Source: Allorhodopirellula heiligendammensis
GTDB taxonomy: Bacteria; Planctomycetota; Planctomycetia; Pirellulales; Pirellulaceae
DNA: 64,000 nucleotides
Assembly: GCF_007860105.1 (NCBI RefSeq)
Contig: NZ_SJPU01000001.1
Coordinates: forward strand, 434,001-498,000
Reading direction: 5' to 3'
This document shows, one piece after another, positions 8,750-17,581 of the stretch; the first letter of the stretch is position 1; each line of letters opens with the position of its first letter. The position numbers and the translations under genes are program-made. The notes beneath the pieces were generated by a model. That model saw only the letters and a list, made by a program, of their open reading frames with translations, had not been told where the DNA came from and searched no databases.

Positions 8750-9715
8750 ATGGAGATACTTGACCATTTAGGTCAGGATTGTATTCTGGTTGCATTCCAA
8801 AGTCGAAAATCGACTCATTTCAGCTATCCCCAAGCCGTTCCTTGTTTCCAGTTCTCTCATTTTCCGGGCCAGCCCATCGTGTCTCTTGATTCGCCATCGT
8901 CGAAATCGCTCTCTCACGAGGAATCGGCTGGAGCCGCACGAGCGGCCCGAACGGCGATGAAACTTGATGAGCAGGGCATTCCATTGGTGGGTGGAGCGAG
9001 GGTTGCTGATCCACCCCTGGAACCGACTCCAGAATTTTTGGCCGAGCTCTCGAAAGAAAGCGAATCTCTTGAGAACGAAACACCGCAAGCAATTTTGAAG
9101 TGGGCGGTGGATCGCTATGCTCCGAAATTTACCATGGCCACGGCATTCGGCCCCGAAGGCATGACGATCATTCACATGCTCGCCGAGATCGCCCCAGAAA
9201 CACCCGTTTTCAACTTAGAGACGGGCTATCAGTTTGAAGAGACGCTGCAACTCCGCGAGCGAGTCCGCGAGCGGTATGGGATGACCGTCGAGTACAAGTA
9301 TCCCAAGCTCACCGTGGAGGAGTTCGAGCGAGAGAACGGCGGGCCAATCTACGCAACCGACCCGAATCGCTGCTGCTTTGAACGGAAGCTACGCGTATTG
9401 CACGAGGCGGCACGTGGTTGGCATGCGTGGGCCAGCGCGATTCGGCGGGATCAGAGTGAAGATCGTGCCAAGGCGCCGATCGTCGGCTGGGACCGGAAAT
9501 TTCAACTCGTCAAAATCAGTCCACTGGCCAATTGGACTAAGCAGCAGGTGTGGTCGTTGATTTCGAAGCAAGAAATCCCCTACAACCCCCTGCACGATCA
9601 GGGCTACCCCAGTATCGGTTGCCAACCATGCACCCGCTCAGTGATGGCGGGCGAAGACGAGCGGTCAGGCCGTTGGAGCGGATTTCAGAAGACAGAATGC
9701 GGGCTGCACAATTAG
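8750..9715 (+). CDS. cysH: Assimilatory adenylyl-sulfate (APS/PAPS) reductase
   Basis: This protein reduces activated sulfate to sulfite with thioredoxin electrons in cysteine biosynthesis. The PP-loop-like nucleotide-binding core begins near ATAFGPEGM. The C-terminal catalytic cysteine is in ECGLHN. A CC pair (RCCFERK) and a CxxC pair (GCQPCT) are both present, the signature that binds a [4Fe-4S] cluster in APS-type reductases; E. coli-type PAPS reductases lack it. APS is therefore the likelier substrate. The start is uncertain: ATG 8750 gives 321 residues, but GTG 8879 or ATG 8957 fit the family better, and a candidate promoter lies at 8760-8787. The CCA-adding enzyme gene follows directly. 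Confidence 0.92.
   Translation: MEILDHLGQDCILVAFQSRKSTHFSYPQAVPCFQFSHFPGQPIVSLDSPSSKSLSHEESAGAARAARTAMKLDEQGIPLVGGARVADPPLEPTPEFLAELSKESESLENETPQAILKWAVDRYAPKFTMATAFGPEGMTIIHMLAEIAPETPVFNLETGYQFEETLQLRERVRERYGMTVEYKYPKLTVEEFERENGGPIYATDPNRCCFERKLRVLHEAARGWHAWASAIRRDQSEDRAKAPIVGWDRKFQLVKISPLANWTKQQVWSLISKQEIPYNPLHDQGYPSIGCQPCTRSVMAGEDERSGRWSGFQKTECGLHN
8760..8787 (+). promoter_or_regulatory. Candidate cysH promoter with overlapping palindromic operator
   Basis: A sigma70-like pair is visible: TTGACC at 8760-8765, a 16-base spacer, and TATTCT at 8782-8787. The palindrome TGACC-N5-GGTCA (8761-8775) overlaps the -35 element, as expected of a repressor or activator operator. If this promoter is used, the first in-frame ATG of cysH at 8750 lies upstream of the transcript and cannot be the real start. 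No experimental support exists here. Confidence 0.4.
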
Positions 9716-10984
9716 TTGTCCGCGATGCGATTCCCCCCAGCCGTCCTGCAATCGCCTGCTGCTCGTGAAGCGATTCGCATCATCGAGCGACTCCGAGACG
9801 GCGGCTACTTCGCCGTGCTGGCCGGGGGCTGTGTGCGGGACGCATTGCTCGGTCGGACACCCAAGGATTTCGACGTCGCCACCGACGCGACCCCGGAATC
9901 GGTCCAACGTGTCTTCGGGAAGCGACATACCATTGCGTTCGGTGCCTCGTTTGGCGTGATCGGAGTCTTGCCACCACGCCAGCGAGATGTCGAGCGAGAA
10001 CGACTCGTACCCACCGAAGTTGCGACGTTTCGTGCCGATGGTACCTATAGCGACGGACGGCGTCCCGATCACGTCACCTACGGTACAGCCGAGGCAGATG
10101 CGACTCGGCGTGACTTCACCATCAATGGATTGTTCTATGATCCGACGAGTGACGAGATTCTAGATTATGTCGACGGGATCACCGACCTGCAGGCGATGCA
10201 CCTGCGTACGATCGGCGATCCTGATCGTCGGTTTGACGAAGATAAGCTTCGCATGCTCCGGGCCGTTCGATTTGTCACCACATTGGGACTGAGCGTCGAG
10301 CCATCCACACTCGCCGCGATTCGCCAACACGCCGATTCCCTGGCCGTTGTCAGTGGTGAACGCATTGGCGCCGAGATGCGCCGCGTGATGTGTCAAGCCG
10401 ATGCGGTACGGGGGCTACGTCTGCTAGTCGACACAGGCCTCTACCAACAGGTGTGGCCACAACTTGAATTAGCAAATTGGGCCAAGCTCCAATTTTGCTG
10501 GGAACGCTTGCAGTTGCAGTGCTTTGAAACTGCAATGGCGACGACCTTACTGGTCCTCCATCGCAACGCATCCGACGCCGTACGTGACCTAAAAAAACTG
10601 ACGCAGCAGTGGAAGCTTTCGACGGCGGAGCAACGAGCAATTTCAGCGGCGATTGATCTTGCGCCAAAGATCATCGATTGTGCTGACATGCCCTGGTCAA
10701 TGCTTCAGCCACTGTTGGTCAACCGAGACATTGAGGTGATTGTCGCCGCCGCCCAGGCGATTGCAGAGGACCGAGCAGGAATCGAACGGGCGCGAGTGGA
10801 GTTGCAACGTGAACCTGCGTTGCTCGATCCGCCGCCGCTGCTAAGTGGCGATGATTTGATTGGAATGGGCATCGCGCCCGGTCCACATTTTCGCTCATGG
10901 CTAGACCAAATTCGCTGTCTGCAACTCGATAATGAACTGCGCACACACGACGACGCGGTGGCCTGGGTGCGGCGTCAGGCGTAA
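9716..10984 (+). CDS. CCA tRNA nucleotidyltransferase / poly(A) polymerase family
   Basis: The nucleotidyltransferase head carries the class II signature: GGCVRDALLGR followed by DFDVATDA, whose aspartates bind the catalytic metals. The RRDFTINGLFYD motif and the RFDEDKLRMLRAVRF segment are also typical of CCA-adding enzymes and poly(A) polymerases. The tail (about residues 230-420) is helical and divergent. The enzyme adds or repairs the 3'-CCA end of tRNAs; a poly(A) polymerase role cannot be excluded. The frame opens at TTG 9716, next to the cysH stop codon, and ATG 9725 is the likelier start. The gene probably shares a transcript with cysH. Confidence 0.9.
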   Translation: MSAMRFPPAVLQSPAAREAIRIIERLRDGGYFAVLAGGCVRDALLGRTPKDFDVATDATPESVQRVFGKRHTIAFGASFGVIGVLPPRQRDVERERLVPTEVATFRADGTYSDGRRPDHVTYGTAEADATRRDFTINGLFYDPTSDEILDYVDGITDLQAMHLRTIGDPDRRFDEDKLRMLRAVRFVTTLGLSVEPSTLAAIRQHADSLAVVSGERIGAEMRRVMCQADAVRGLRLLVDTGLYQQVWPQLELANWAKLQFCWERLQLQCFETAMATTLLVLHRNASDAVRDLKKLTQQWKLSTAEQRAISAAIDLAPKIIDCADMPWSMLQPLLVNRDIEVIVAAAQAIAEDRAGIERARVELQREPALLDPPPLLSGDDLIGMGIAPGPHFRSWLDQIRCLQLDNELRTHDDAVAWVRRQA

Positions 10985-11045
10985 GCATTTACATCCGCTG
11001 ACCACTCATAGGCGAGTTTCGCCATGAGGCGACGTGAAAGACTGA

Positions 11046-14000
11046 TCAGCGAGCCCAGAACTCGCGGAAAGATTGTTTCCGCTGCAAATGACTCGCATTG
11101 AGAGCCTGTCGTGTTTCGCTGGCAGCCGCCTCGTCGGGCCCGGGAGGATACGCCGTCATGGCGCGATATGGCAGCGGGCCAATCTGCTGGCCCGCGAGTG
11201 TATTGAGGTCAGCATCCTTATCCCAACCGACATTGTGCATCACGAAGTCGCGTACCCATCCTTCAGGGAGCGCAACAGCGGGCTCGGAAAACTTCAGCCG
11301 AATCTCATCGCCAGCACCAATCACCACCATCTTGTCGTCCCAAGTACGCAGCAGATCGAGGCAATCACCATGCTGCGTCAACAGGCCACGGAGCGGTGGC
11401 CATCGGGGTTGCAACGAGGCGTCATCGTATTGATAGGTTTCCGGATGGGTTGGGTCTTCCCGAACGGCCCGGGAGTAGCCATGAAACCCAACCGAGGCTG
11501 ACATCAAAGCCAGCGGCTGTTCAGTGTACTCAGCTGCTGTTGTCGGCTGCACAACGAGTTCAGCGGCGTCCCAGTAAATCTGCGCAGACGTGCGGATTCG
11601 CAACCGGGCATCATTGCGAGCGATGACGTCGCTAACCTCCACGACGATCGTCTTGGTTTTCCCACCGGGGAAACCAATGAATGGGATGGCTTTACGCCAT
11701 CCCTCTTCGGCCCCCGCGTCGGGAACCCACACCGAGGGAAACTCGATTGCCGGCAGATCTGGATTTTGATCAATTTGGATATTCAGCGACGTGTCCGTCG
11801 GCAGAATCCACCCGGTCAAAACCAGGTACACGCTCGCCCCAGATTGCTGGTTGGGAAGGCGGCGGGCGAGGTCGCCAAAATCGAGATCAATCCAGTGGGG
11901 CGGACACAATCCTTGACGCAGGCGACGATCGAAACCTTGCACAAAATTGCGGTCCACTGCGGCGAGTTTGTCGGTGATTTCGCGTGCTTTTGGATCAAAT
12001 GCGCGTTGCGGCTTTAGGCGATCGGATTCCGCGAACGCAAAAATGGTCGGCGTGGCGATGTTGTCCGGGCCGACTTTCTCGTTGGTCCAAATCTCCACAT
12101 CGGCGGGATGATCGACCGCGGTCAGTTTAACTTCGTCAAAGTAGGCGACCTCCCATAACTCTTCGGTCAGGCGAAACTCGTAGCTGCCGCCACGCGGTTG
12201 AATGTGGCGACCATCGATCTTGAGATACTCCCACGGTCGATCCTTGGCTACGATCCCATCGGCAACCTGCAATCCCAGCGGTGCAGCCCAGAGGCAGTCC
12301 GTCACGAATCGAAATTTCTCGCCATCAAACGCATAAAGATAGGGGCACGATCCCTTCAGTGTTTGCTCCTCTTCAACGAGCATGTCAACCGGCGGATTGC
12401 GAATCGTCTGTGTCAATCCGTTCGGCAGAATCGCGCGAATACTATCGGCTTGATCGAACCCATCGATGCCAAAATGAGTGGAGGGTGAGGTCACAATGCG
12501 GGCACGGTAGTGGGGTCCAAACCGGGCTTCGAGCACGCTACCGATGGCGAAGTGATTGACCCGTCCGCTGGCGTTGTCGTCAATGCCCTTGAAACGCACG
12601 TCGAGATAGTGATCCGTGTTCTCCACGCTATTTGTACAGACGATCGCTCGCGACCCGTTGATCACAGCCAAATCAATGGTCCCATCCCCGCTGAAGTCTC
12701 GCGTGAGGATCGCGGAAACCTCGGTTGGGCCAAGATCCGTTTGAATTGCCGTCCACGCGCCAAATCCCCACGGGCCAATCCGCGACATCGTCAGCTCGCC
12801 TGGTGAGCTCCGAATTAATTCCAGCCACGAGTCGTTGTCGATATCCGCGATCGCAATGGCCCGAGCAGGCGTCTCTTCATGGGCGGTTTCGATGTGATCA
12901 ATCGTCCATGCACCAGCATCGGCTGTCTGTGAGAATACGATTGAATTGTCGGTAGGGCCGCTAACAATCAAGTCCCACGATACGTTGGCATCGACATCTT
13001 CAATTGCGACCAAGAAGGCTCCGGGCACGGGCGGGATCTCAGTTAGCGTGCGAGCGCGAAATTGAAGGTGCAACAGATTTTCGAGCATGCCCACCCGCCC
13101 CGACTTGGATTGCACCGTGACGATGTCCAAGTCCAGGTCGCGGTCAATGTCCCCGATCGCCATCGCGGAAACCGGATCGTCGCCTGCAAAACGATCCTCG
13201 CGACCGGGCAGCTCAAAAAACGTGCGGTTGCCACGGTTACAGAACATCCGCACGCCTTCGTGGGCGGTCGCCAGCACCAGATCCAAATCTCCATCTGCCT
13301 CCAAGTCACCTGCGACCGCCGCGGTGACAGACCCCACGTTTTCTAAGCCGGTTTCCTCAGTCACGATGGCCAACCGGGACTCCTGGCTGTCGATGTCCGC
13401 TCGACCGTCGATCCGCACAATTCTCACTCCTGCCTCGCCGTAGACAAGCAGGTTCAAAAACGTATCGTGACGCCCGCCGGTCACTTGACCACTCCGCAGC
13501 CGCTGTGGGCTGCTGCTGTCGACGACAAATAGATCTGCGGAGATCATTCCCGCCACCGGTATATCCAATGACAATTGACCTGCGGCCCGCCAGGAATCAT
13601 CGCCATCGTTCTCCCACAGTCGCATCAATCCAGATGGGCTGAGCGTCACGATGTCATCGTCCAGATCGAGATCAAAGTCGACGACTTGGATGAGCGATGC
13701 TGCTTCGGTCGCGGCCAATTCATGCGCCGCAAAACGAACGGGTTCGGTGCCCTCTGCAATCGGGGAGGTCATCTCAAGTTCCGCCGAGACTCGCCGCAGG
13801 GCGTCAAAACTGAGTCGATCAAGCGGATGCGGGGCAGCGCGGCGGCGGTCTGTTTTAACCAGTTCGGTTCCGTTGAGGACGTTGAACCACTGCATCATGG
13901 TCGCATCGGCATCACTCCACTGCCCGCTGGCGATCGCGGCTGTGATTGTTTCCACGAGTTGCTCGGGGGTCACGCCGAGAGCCCGAATATCCCGCGCTAA

Positions 14001-14834
14001 GGAAGGCTCGATCGCGCGGGTTAAGTCAGCGCTTCGCCGCACATATTTCGCCGCATCCTCGTTCTCAGCTTCAATGTTCAATCGCCCCGCCCGAAGAGCG
14101 AAAAAGAGGTTATCGGGATGCTGATCCGAAAGCATGCCGAGCGTACTGCTGGCAGTGGTGCGGAGGTCATGGGGCAAGCCATCAATGGGATCCTCCATTT
14201 GCAAAAGCACCTCGATGAGCGATCCACCTAACACCATGCTGCGAGGGTCTTTTGCAAGGTCTCCCTGAATTGCGGTAACCAAACGCTGCGCGATTTCACG
14301 ACGCAGGCTTTTGGTCATCGAAACCGGAAGCAATGCGGCTTCATGCATGTCCACGCGAGTTCTCAGCCATAGCGGCGTGACCTGGTCGGTGGCGACGAGG
14401 GCGGCATCATCAATGCCAGCCCGAGCCGCTGCGATCGCTGCGGGTAATTGCGATCGGACCGCCTTTTTCGCATCCGCATCCAGTGCAGGATTGTTGGCTT
14501 GAGCTGCCAAGTCATCGACCAGCAGCACGCGATTGATCGCGCGATCGAGTGCCACCGATGCATCATCGGGCAGTTGCTCATGGAGGGCCGACCAGGACTT
14601 CTCGGCCGCCCGCATGTCGAGGTTTTCAGTCGCAGCGAGCGCCGATCGGAGCAGTTCTAGCTGTGCATGTGCGACGGGCGAATCGTGGGAGATCGCCGGC
14701 CCACCACCGCGTCCCCAAAGCAGCCACAACCCAACCGCGGCGAGTGCTGCGGCCACTACAGCAATCGCGAACAGAGTTTTGCGTGAACTGGGTTTCGCGG
14801 ATTGATTCGTGTCACTCGGGGAGGGCGCGTTCAT
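11046..14834 (-). CDS. Giant membrane-anchored FG-GAP/VCBS and ASPIC-type repeat protein
   Basis: A 1,262-residue protein with one N-terminal membrane helix (about residues 20-40) and the rest predicted outside the cytoplasm. Residues about 45-330 are helical and TPR-like. From about 380 to 780 there are several FG-GAP/VCBS-like blade motifs rich in calcium-type aspartates (DLEADGDLDLVLA, DIDRDLDLDIVTV, DFSGDGTIDLAVI), suggesting a beta-propeller. An ASPIC/UnbV-like segment follows (DSIRAILPNGLTQTI). The C-terminal third, starting near CPYLYAFDGEKFRFVTDC, is a beta-rich part of unknown role. Related secreted proteins are abundant in planctomycetes. Binding or adhesion is an inference. Confidence 0.82.
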   Translation of the reverse strand: MNAPSPSDTNQSAKPSSRKTLFAIAVVAAALAAVGLWLLWGRGGGPAISHDSPVAHAQLELLRSALAATENLDMRAAEKSWSALHEQLPDDASVALDRAINRVLLVDDLAAQANNPALDADAKKAVRSQLPAAIAAARAGIDDAALVATDQVTPLWLRTRVDMHEAALLPVSMTKSLRREIAQRLVTAIQGDLAKDPRSMVLGGSLIEVLLQMEDPIDGLPHDLRTTASSTLGMLSDQHPDNLFFALRAGRLNIEAENEDAAKYVRRSADLTRAIEPSLARDIRALGVTPEQLVETITAAIASGQWSDADATMMQWFNVLNGTELVKTDRRRAAPHPLDRLSFDALRRVSAELEMTSPIAEGTEPVRFAAHELAATEAASLIQVVDFDLDLDDDIVTLSPSGLMRLWENDGDDSWRAAGQLSLDIPVAGMISADLFVVDSSSPQRLRSGQVTGGRHDTFLNLLVYGEAGVRIVRIDGRADIDSQESRLAIVTEETGLENVGSVTAAVAGDLEADGDLDLVLATAHEGVRMFCNRGNRTFFELPGREDRFAGDDPVSAMAIGDIDRDLDLDIVTVQSKSGRVGMLENLLHLQFRARTLTEIPPVPGAFLVAIEDVDANVSWDLIVSGPTDNSIVFSQTADAGAWTIDHIETAHEETPARAIAIADIDNDSWLELIRSSPGELTMSRIGPWGFGAWTAIQTDLGPTEVSAILTRDFSGDGTIDLAVINGSRAIVCTNSVENTDHYLDVRFKGIDDNASGRVNHFAIGSVLEARFGPHYRARIVTSPSTHFGIDGFDQADSIRAILPNGLTQTIRNPPVDMLVEEEQTLKGSCPYLYAFDGEKFRFVTDCLWAAPLGLQVADGIVAKDRPWEYLKIDGRHIQPRGGSYEFRLTEELWEVAYFDEVKLTAVDHPADVEIWTNEKVGPDNIATPTIFAFAESDRLKPQRAFDPKAREITDKLAAVDRNFVQGFDRRLRQGLCPPHWIDLDFGDLARRLPNQQSGASVYLVLTGWILPTDTSLNIQIDQNPDLPAIEFPSVWVPDAGAEEGWRKAIPFIGFPGGKTKTIVVEVSDVIARNDARLRIRTSAQIYWDAAELVVQPTTAAEYTEQPLALMSASVGFHGYSRAVREDPTHPETYQYDDASLQPRWPPLRGLLTQHGDCLDLLRTWDDKMVVIGAGDEIRLKFSEPAVALPEGWVRDFVMHNVGWDKDADLNTLAGQQIGPLPYRAMTAYPPGPDEAAASETRQALNASHLQRKQSFREFWAR

Positions 14835-14981
14835 GAATTCCAGAGAACAGACGGTGGAGGTGAGGCAATGCGAAGTCTGGTGGCGCCAGTTTGTCAGTTA
14901 TATACAAACCAGCCTTCACTCCGCAGGCATTTCAGGCGATTGGTGATGCAGTCAATTCGACGCCCAGCCACTCAACTGGCG

Positions 14982-15986
14982 TCAAAAATCCTCGTCGTCA
15001 TCATCGTCGTCCCGGCGGTCGGGATGGAGGGGATCGTCGGGGTCAAAAAACAGATCAGCCAGACCGAGCGGGACGGCATCGCCGCCAAGAGTTCGGCTGC
15101 GCCGTTCGGCGAGCCGCTCCAAGTCGACCGCATCCTCTCCTAAGCACTTTTCCAAGGCCTCCTGCCAAGCGACGTCACGTGCGACCGGATGATCTGGATC
15201 CTGGGCCATTCGCTTGATCGCGAAACGCAATAGATTCAATCCATCGCGAGGCGAGAAATCTAGCTTCAACGCGTGCGAATGTTGTAAGAAATCGACCGTC
15301 AGGGCGAGCATTTCTGGCTCGGCAAACGGCAGATGGTACTGCAAGATCGCCATCTCATCCTGCTTGTTGGGAAACCCAACTTGGAGCGTGGGTTGCAATC
15401 GACTGAGAATGTAATCTGGGATCTCAAATGTAGATTCATCCTGGTTCATGGTCACGGCCGCTCGAAAGTTCGGCGACGCGGGAATGGTGATCCCCGCCAC
15501 AATCGACTCCACGTACCGCCGGCTATCGAACAGCGGCGCCAACGAGGCCCATGACTTTTCGTTCATCCGGTTGCCTTCATCGAGCACGCAGACACCGCCA
15601 CGAATCATCGCGCTAACGAGCGGCGAGGCATGATAGGAAATCTCCCCACCCCGGCTGAGCACGGGAGTGATCAACAAATCTTCAGGCCGTGTATCAGCGG
15701 TGCACTGGTAGATATACAGCGGCACGCCCTGTTGCTTCGCTGCGGCGATCGCCAACTGAGTCTTGCCAACCCCAGGCGAACCGAGCAAGCGAGGCGTTAA
15801 GGGTAGGTCGCTGGAGTCAACCGTGATCCAACAGGCCAACAACTGCCTGAGAATCTCGTTCTGGCCGATCCAGTCGCCAGGCGCGTCATACGGATGGGCC
15901 AATTTCAAGTCGACACCATCAACACTGACGACCGTATCCGCGTCAGAGGCGGGCGAATTGAATTGGGGTGATTCAGAGGAACTCAT
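14982..15986 (-). CDS. MoxR-like AAA+ ATPase
   Basis: A 334-residue AAA+ protein with Walker [10 protein letters not shown], Walker [13 protein letters not shown], a sensor 1-type asparagine in AAVTMNQDE and an arginine-finger region near [11 protein letters not shown]. This is the arrangement of MoxR/RavA-type ATPases, which remodel or mature metal-binding or VWA-domain partners. No VWA-domain gene lies in the window, which is unusual for MoxR genes. The C-terminus ends in a strongly acidic tail ([11 protein letters not shown]) that looks disordered. It lies between the FG-GAP protein and a lipase on the same strand, with gaps that do not force an operon. Confidence 0.85.
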   Translation of the reverse strand: MSSSESPQFNSPASDADTVVSVDGVDLKLAHPYDAPGDWIGQNEILRQLLACWITVDSSDLPLTPRLLGSPGVGKTQLAIAAAKQQGVPLYIYQCTADTRPEDLLITPVLSRGGEISYHASPLVSAMIRGGVCVLDEGNRMNEKSWASLAPLFDSRRYVESIVAGITIPASPNFRAAVTMNQDESTFEIPDYILSRLQPTLQVGFPNKQDEMAILQYHLPFAEPEMLALTVDFLQHSHALKLDFSPRDGLNLLRFAIKRMAQDPDHPVARDVAWQEALEKCLGEDAVDLERLAERRSRTLGGDAVPLGLADLFFDPDDPLHPDRRDDDDDDEDF

Positions 15987-16094
15987 GCGGAATCCAGGAG
16001 GAATGAAAAATAGTCGCCTCTCGCTATGCGAAAGTTGCGATTTCCCTTGATTGCCAGTGTGCGAACGGCAACGGTTTCTTCTTCAATAGGTAGC

Positions 16095-17045
16095 TCAGCG
16101 AGTCAATTCGGCAGCCTCAACCGCATCGTCACCACGGGCCAATTCGACCTGCTCGCGACGCGCCGCCTCGAGAATCGGCCCGAGGTATTGATGCAAGGGA
16201 TGATCCGAAAAATGATCGATTCGAAATCGCCGAATGCCCTTGAGGAATCCACGCCAGCGGTCGTGACGTTTCTGCAACGCATCGAGATGTCCGATGTGGC
16301 CATCACGGTCAATGTAAACTTCCGTGCCACAATGGCGGTACCCCATCCAAGCCGGTGGGGTGCGAGTCACGATATCGTTGTTGTTGACGAATCGATAGTG
16401 ATCGAGTCTGACAAAGTTAATGTAGCGTTTATCACCCACGCGAGGGCTGCCGTAGGTGAACAACGCACTCGGGATGCTTTGGATATGCGACAGAAAACAC
16501 CGGCCCGCACAAATGGTTGCCATCGCACCGCCCAGAGAGTGACCACAGAACCACACCGGAAGATCGTTACCGATCAGCGCCGTCTCGAGCATCGGCCATA
16601 AGTCGTCAACCTCCGTCTTGAATCCGCGATGGACCTTACCCGCCGTTTCAGCCAATACGGCAGCAGCATTGGCATCGGCGCGAATGTCGTTCCACTCATT
16701 GGGCTCGGTTCCTCGGCAAGCGATCACACAGTCGTCATCATTTCGGAACCGATAGGCCTGCGAACCATCATGCTCAAAAAAAGTGACGTCAGGAAACCCC
16801 ACGAAACGCGCGGCCTCGGCGGCTTCACGCTCATCGTTGTACGAAACCATTGCCAGTTCCGCGAACAACAACGATCGCTGCAAGAAAGTCATCTCAGCGA
16901 TCGGGCCACGAGCGCGGCTGTAGACGACCACGGGCACTTCGTTCTTGTCGTGAACCACCCCAGAAGGCTCTTTTAAATCGCCGATTGGACTCTGCTGCGG
17001 AGAAGCTCCCGGCGCGTTTCCTGACGTGGGTTCTGAATCGATCAT
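16095..17045 (-). CDS. Class 3 lipase family protein
   Basis: A 316-residue alpha/beta hydrolase of the fungal-type lipase (class 3) family. The nucleophile elbow is GHSLGG, the acid is probably the Asp in NNNDIVTRTPP and the histidine is in the C-terminal region (HIGHLDAL or HPLHQYLG). The oxyanion-side motif ACRGTEPNEWNDI is typical of the family. I chose the ATG at 17045 because GGAGGA sits seven bases upstream (17053-17058 on the plus strand); the in-frame extension to 17099 has no such site. No signal peptide is visible, so a cytoplasmic or non-classical location is likely. The lipid substrate is unknown. Confidence 0.86.
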   Translation of the reverse strand: MIDSEPTSGNAPGASPQQSPIGDLKEPSGVVHDKNEVPVVVYSRARGPIAEMTFLQRSLLFAELAMVSYNDEREAAEAARFVGFPDVTFFEHDGSQAYRFRNDDDCVIACRGTEPNEWNDIRADANAAAVLAETAGKVHRGFKTEVDDLWPMLETALIGNDLPVWFCGHSLGGAMATICAGRCFLSHIQSIPSALFTYGSPRVGDKRYINFVRLDHYRFVNNNDIVTRTPPAWMGYRHCGTEVYIDRDGHIGHLDALQKRHDRWRGFLKGIRRFRIDHFSDHPLHQYLGPILEAARREQVELARGDDAVEAAELTR

Positions 17046-17207
17046 GGAACGTTCCTCCGAGGTGAATGCGGGTACCTGCACCCCATTGTGCCATATCATC
17101 GCGGACAGCGGGGCCTGCTCCGCCTCCCTTGGGCGTTCACAACCTGAGAGAACTGTTAAGCGGGCCGATGCATGCCGTGAACATCGGCAACAGATTCCTG
17201 ACCCATG

Positions 17208-17576
17208 CTATTCTTCATCGCGGCGTAACCTTGCAAACGTAAATAATCCCGAGTGATGACCGTCACTGAACGCGATATTGTAGGCGTAGGTGCCGACCGG
17301 CTGCATACCCTCGATACGCGTCGGTTGCGCCTCGGCTGCACTGAGTACGGGCAGCCCGAGCGGTCGGCTGGGTGGTGTCTTCGCACTGGCATCTGACGTC
17401 GCATCGCCGTGCAATTTGCCACGTTTCTCTCGGCAGGTGGCACAGGGGCAGACGTCGCGGAGTTGCTGCGCCGTCCACTGTGTGGTTTGGCCGTCACTCC
17501 AGAGAATGCGAATACCCGTGTCACCGATACGTTCGATCGCGGTGGGTGTGTGCGTAACAGGATCGTCAAGATTCAT
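17208..17576 (-). CDS. DUF971 domain protein
   Basis: A 122-residue protein carrying a DUF971 (gamma-butyrobetaine hydroxylase-like N-terminal) domain: GIRILWSDGQTTQW, then RDVCPCATCREKRGK, and a C-terminal YAYNIAFSDGHHSGLFTFARLR. The CPCATC cysteines fit the metal-binding site seen in this fold. Small proteins of this type have been linked to iron-sulfur or Mrp-type ATPase partners. It starts five bases after the stop of the dehydratase gene, so the two are almost certainly co-transcribed. A helper role for the iron-sulfur dehydratase is an attractive inference without direct evidence. Confidence 0.87.
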   Translation of the reverse strand: MNLDDPVTHTPTAIERIGDTGIRILWSDGQTTQWTAQQLRDVCPCATCREKRGKLHGDATSDASAKTPPSRPLGLPVLSAAEAQPTRIEGMQPVGTYAYNIAFSDGHHSGLFTFARLRRDEE

Positions 17577-17581
17577 GCTAT

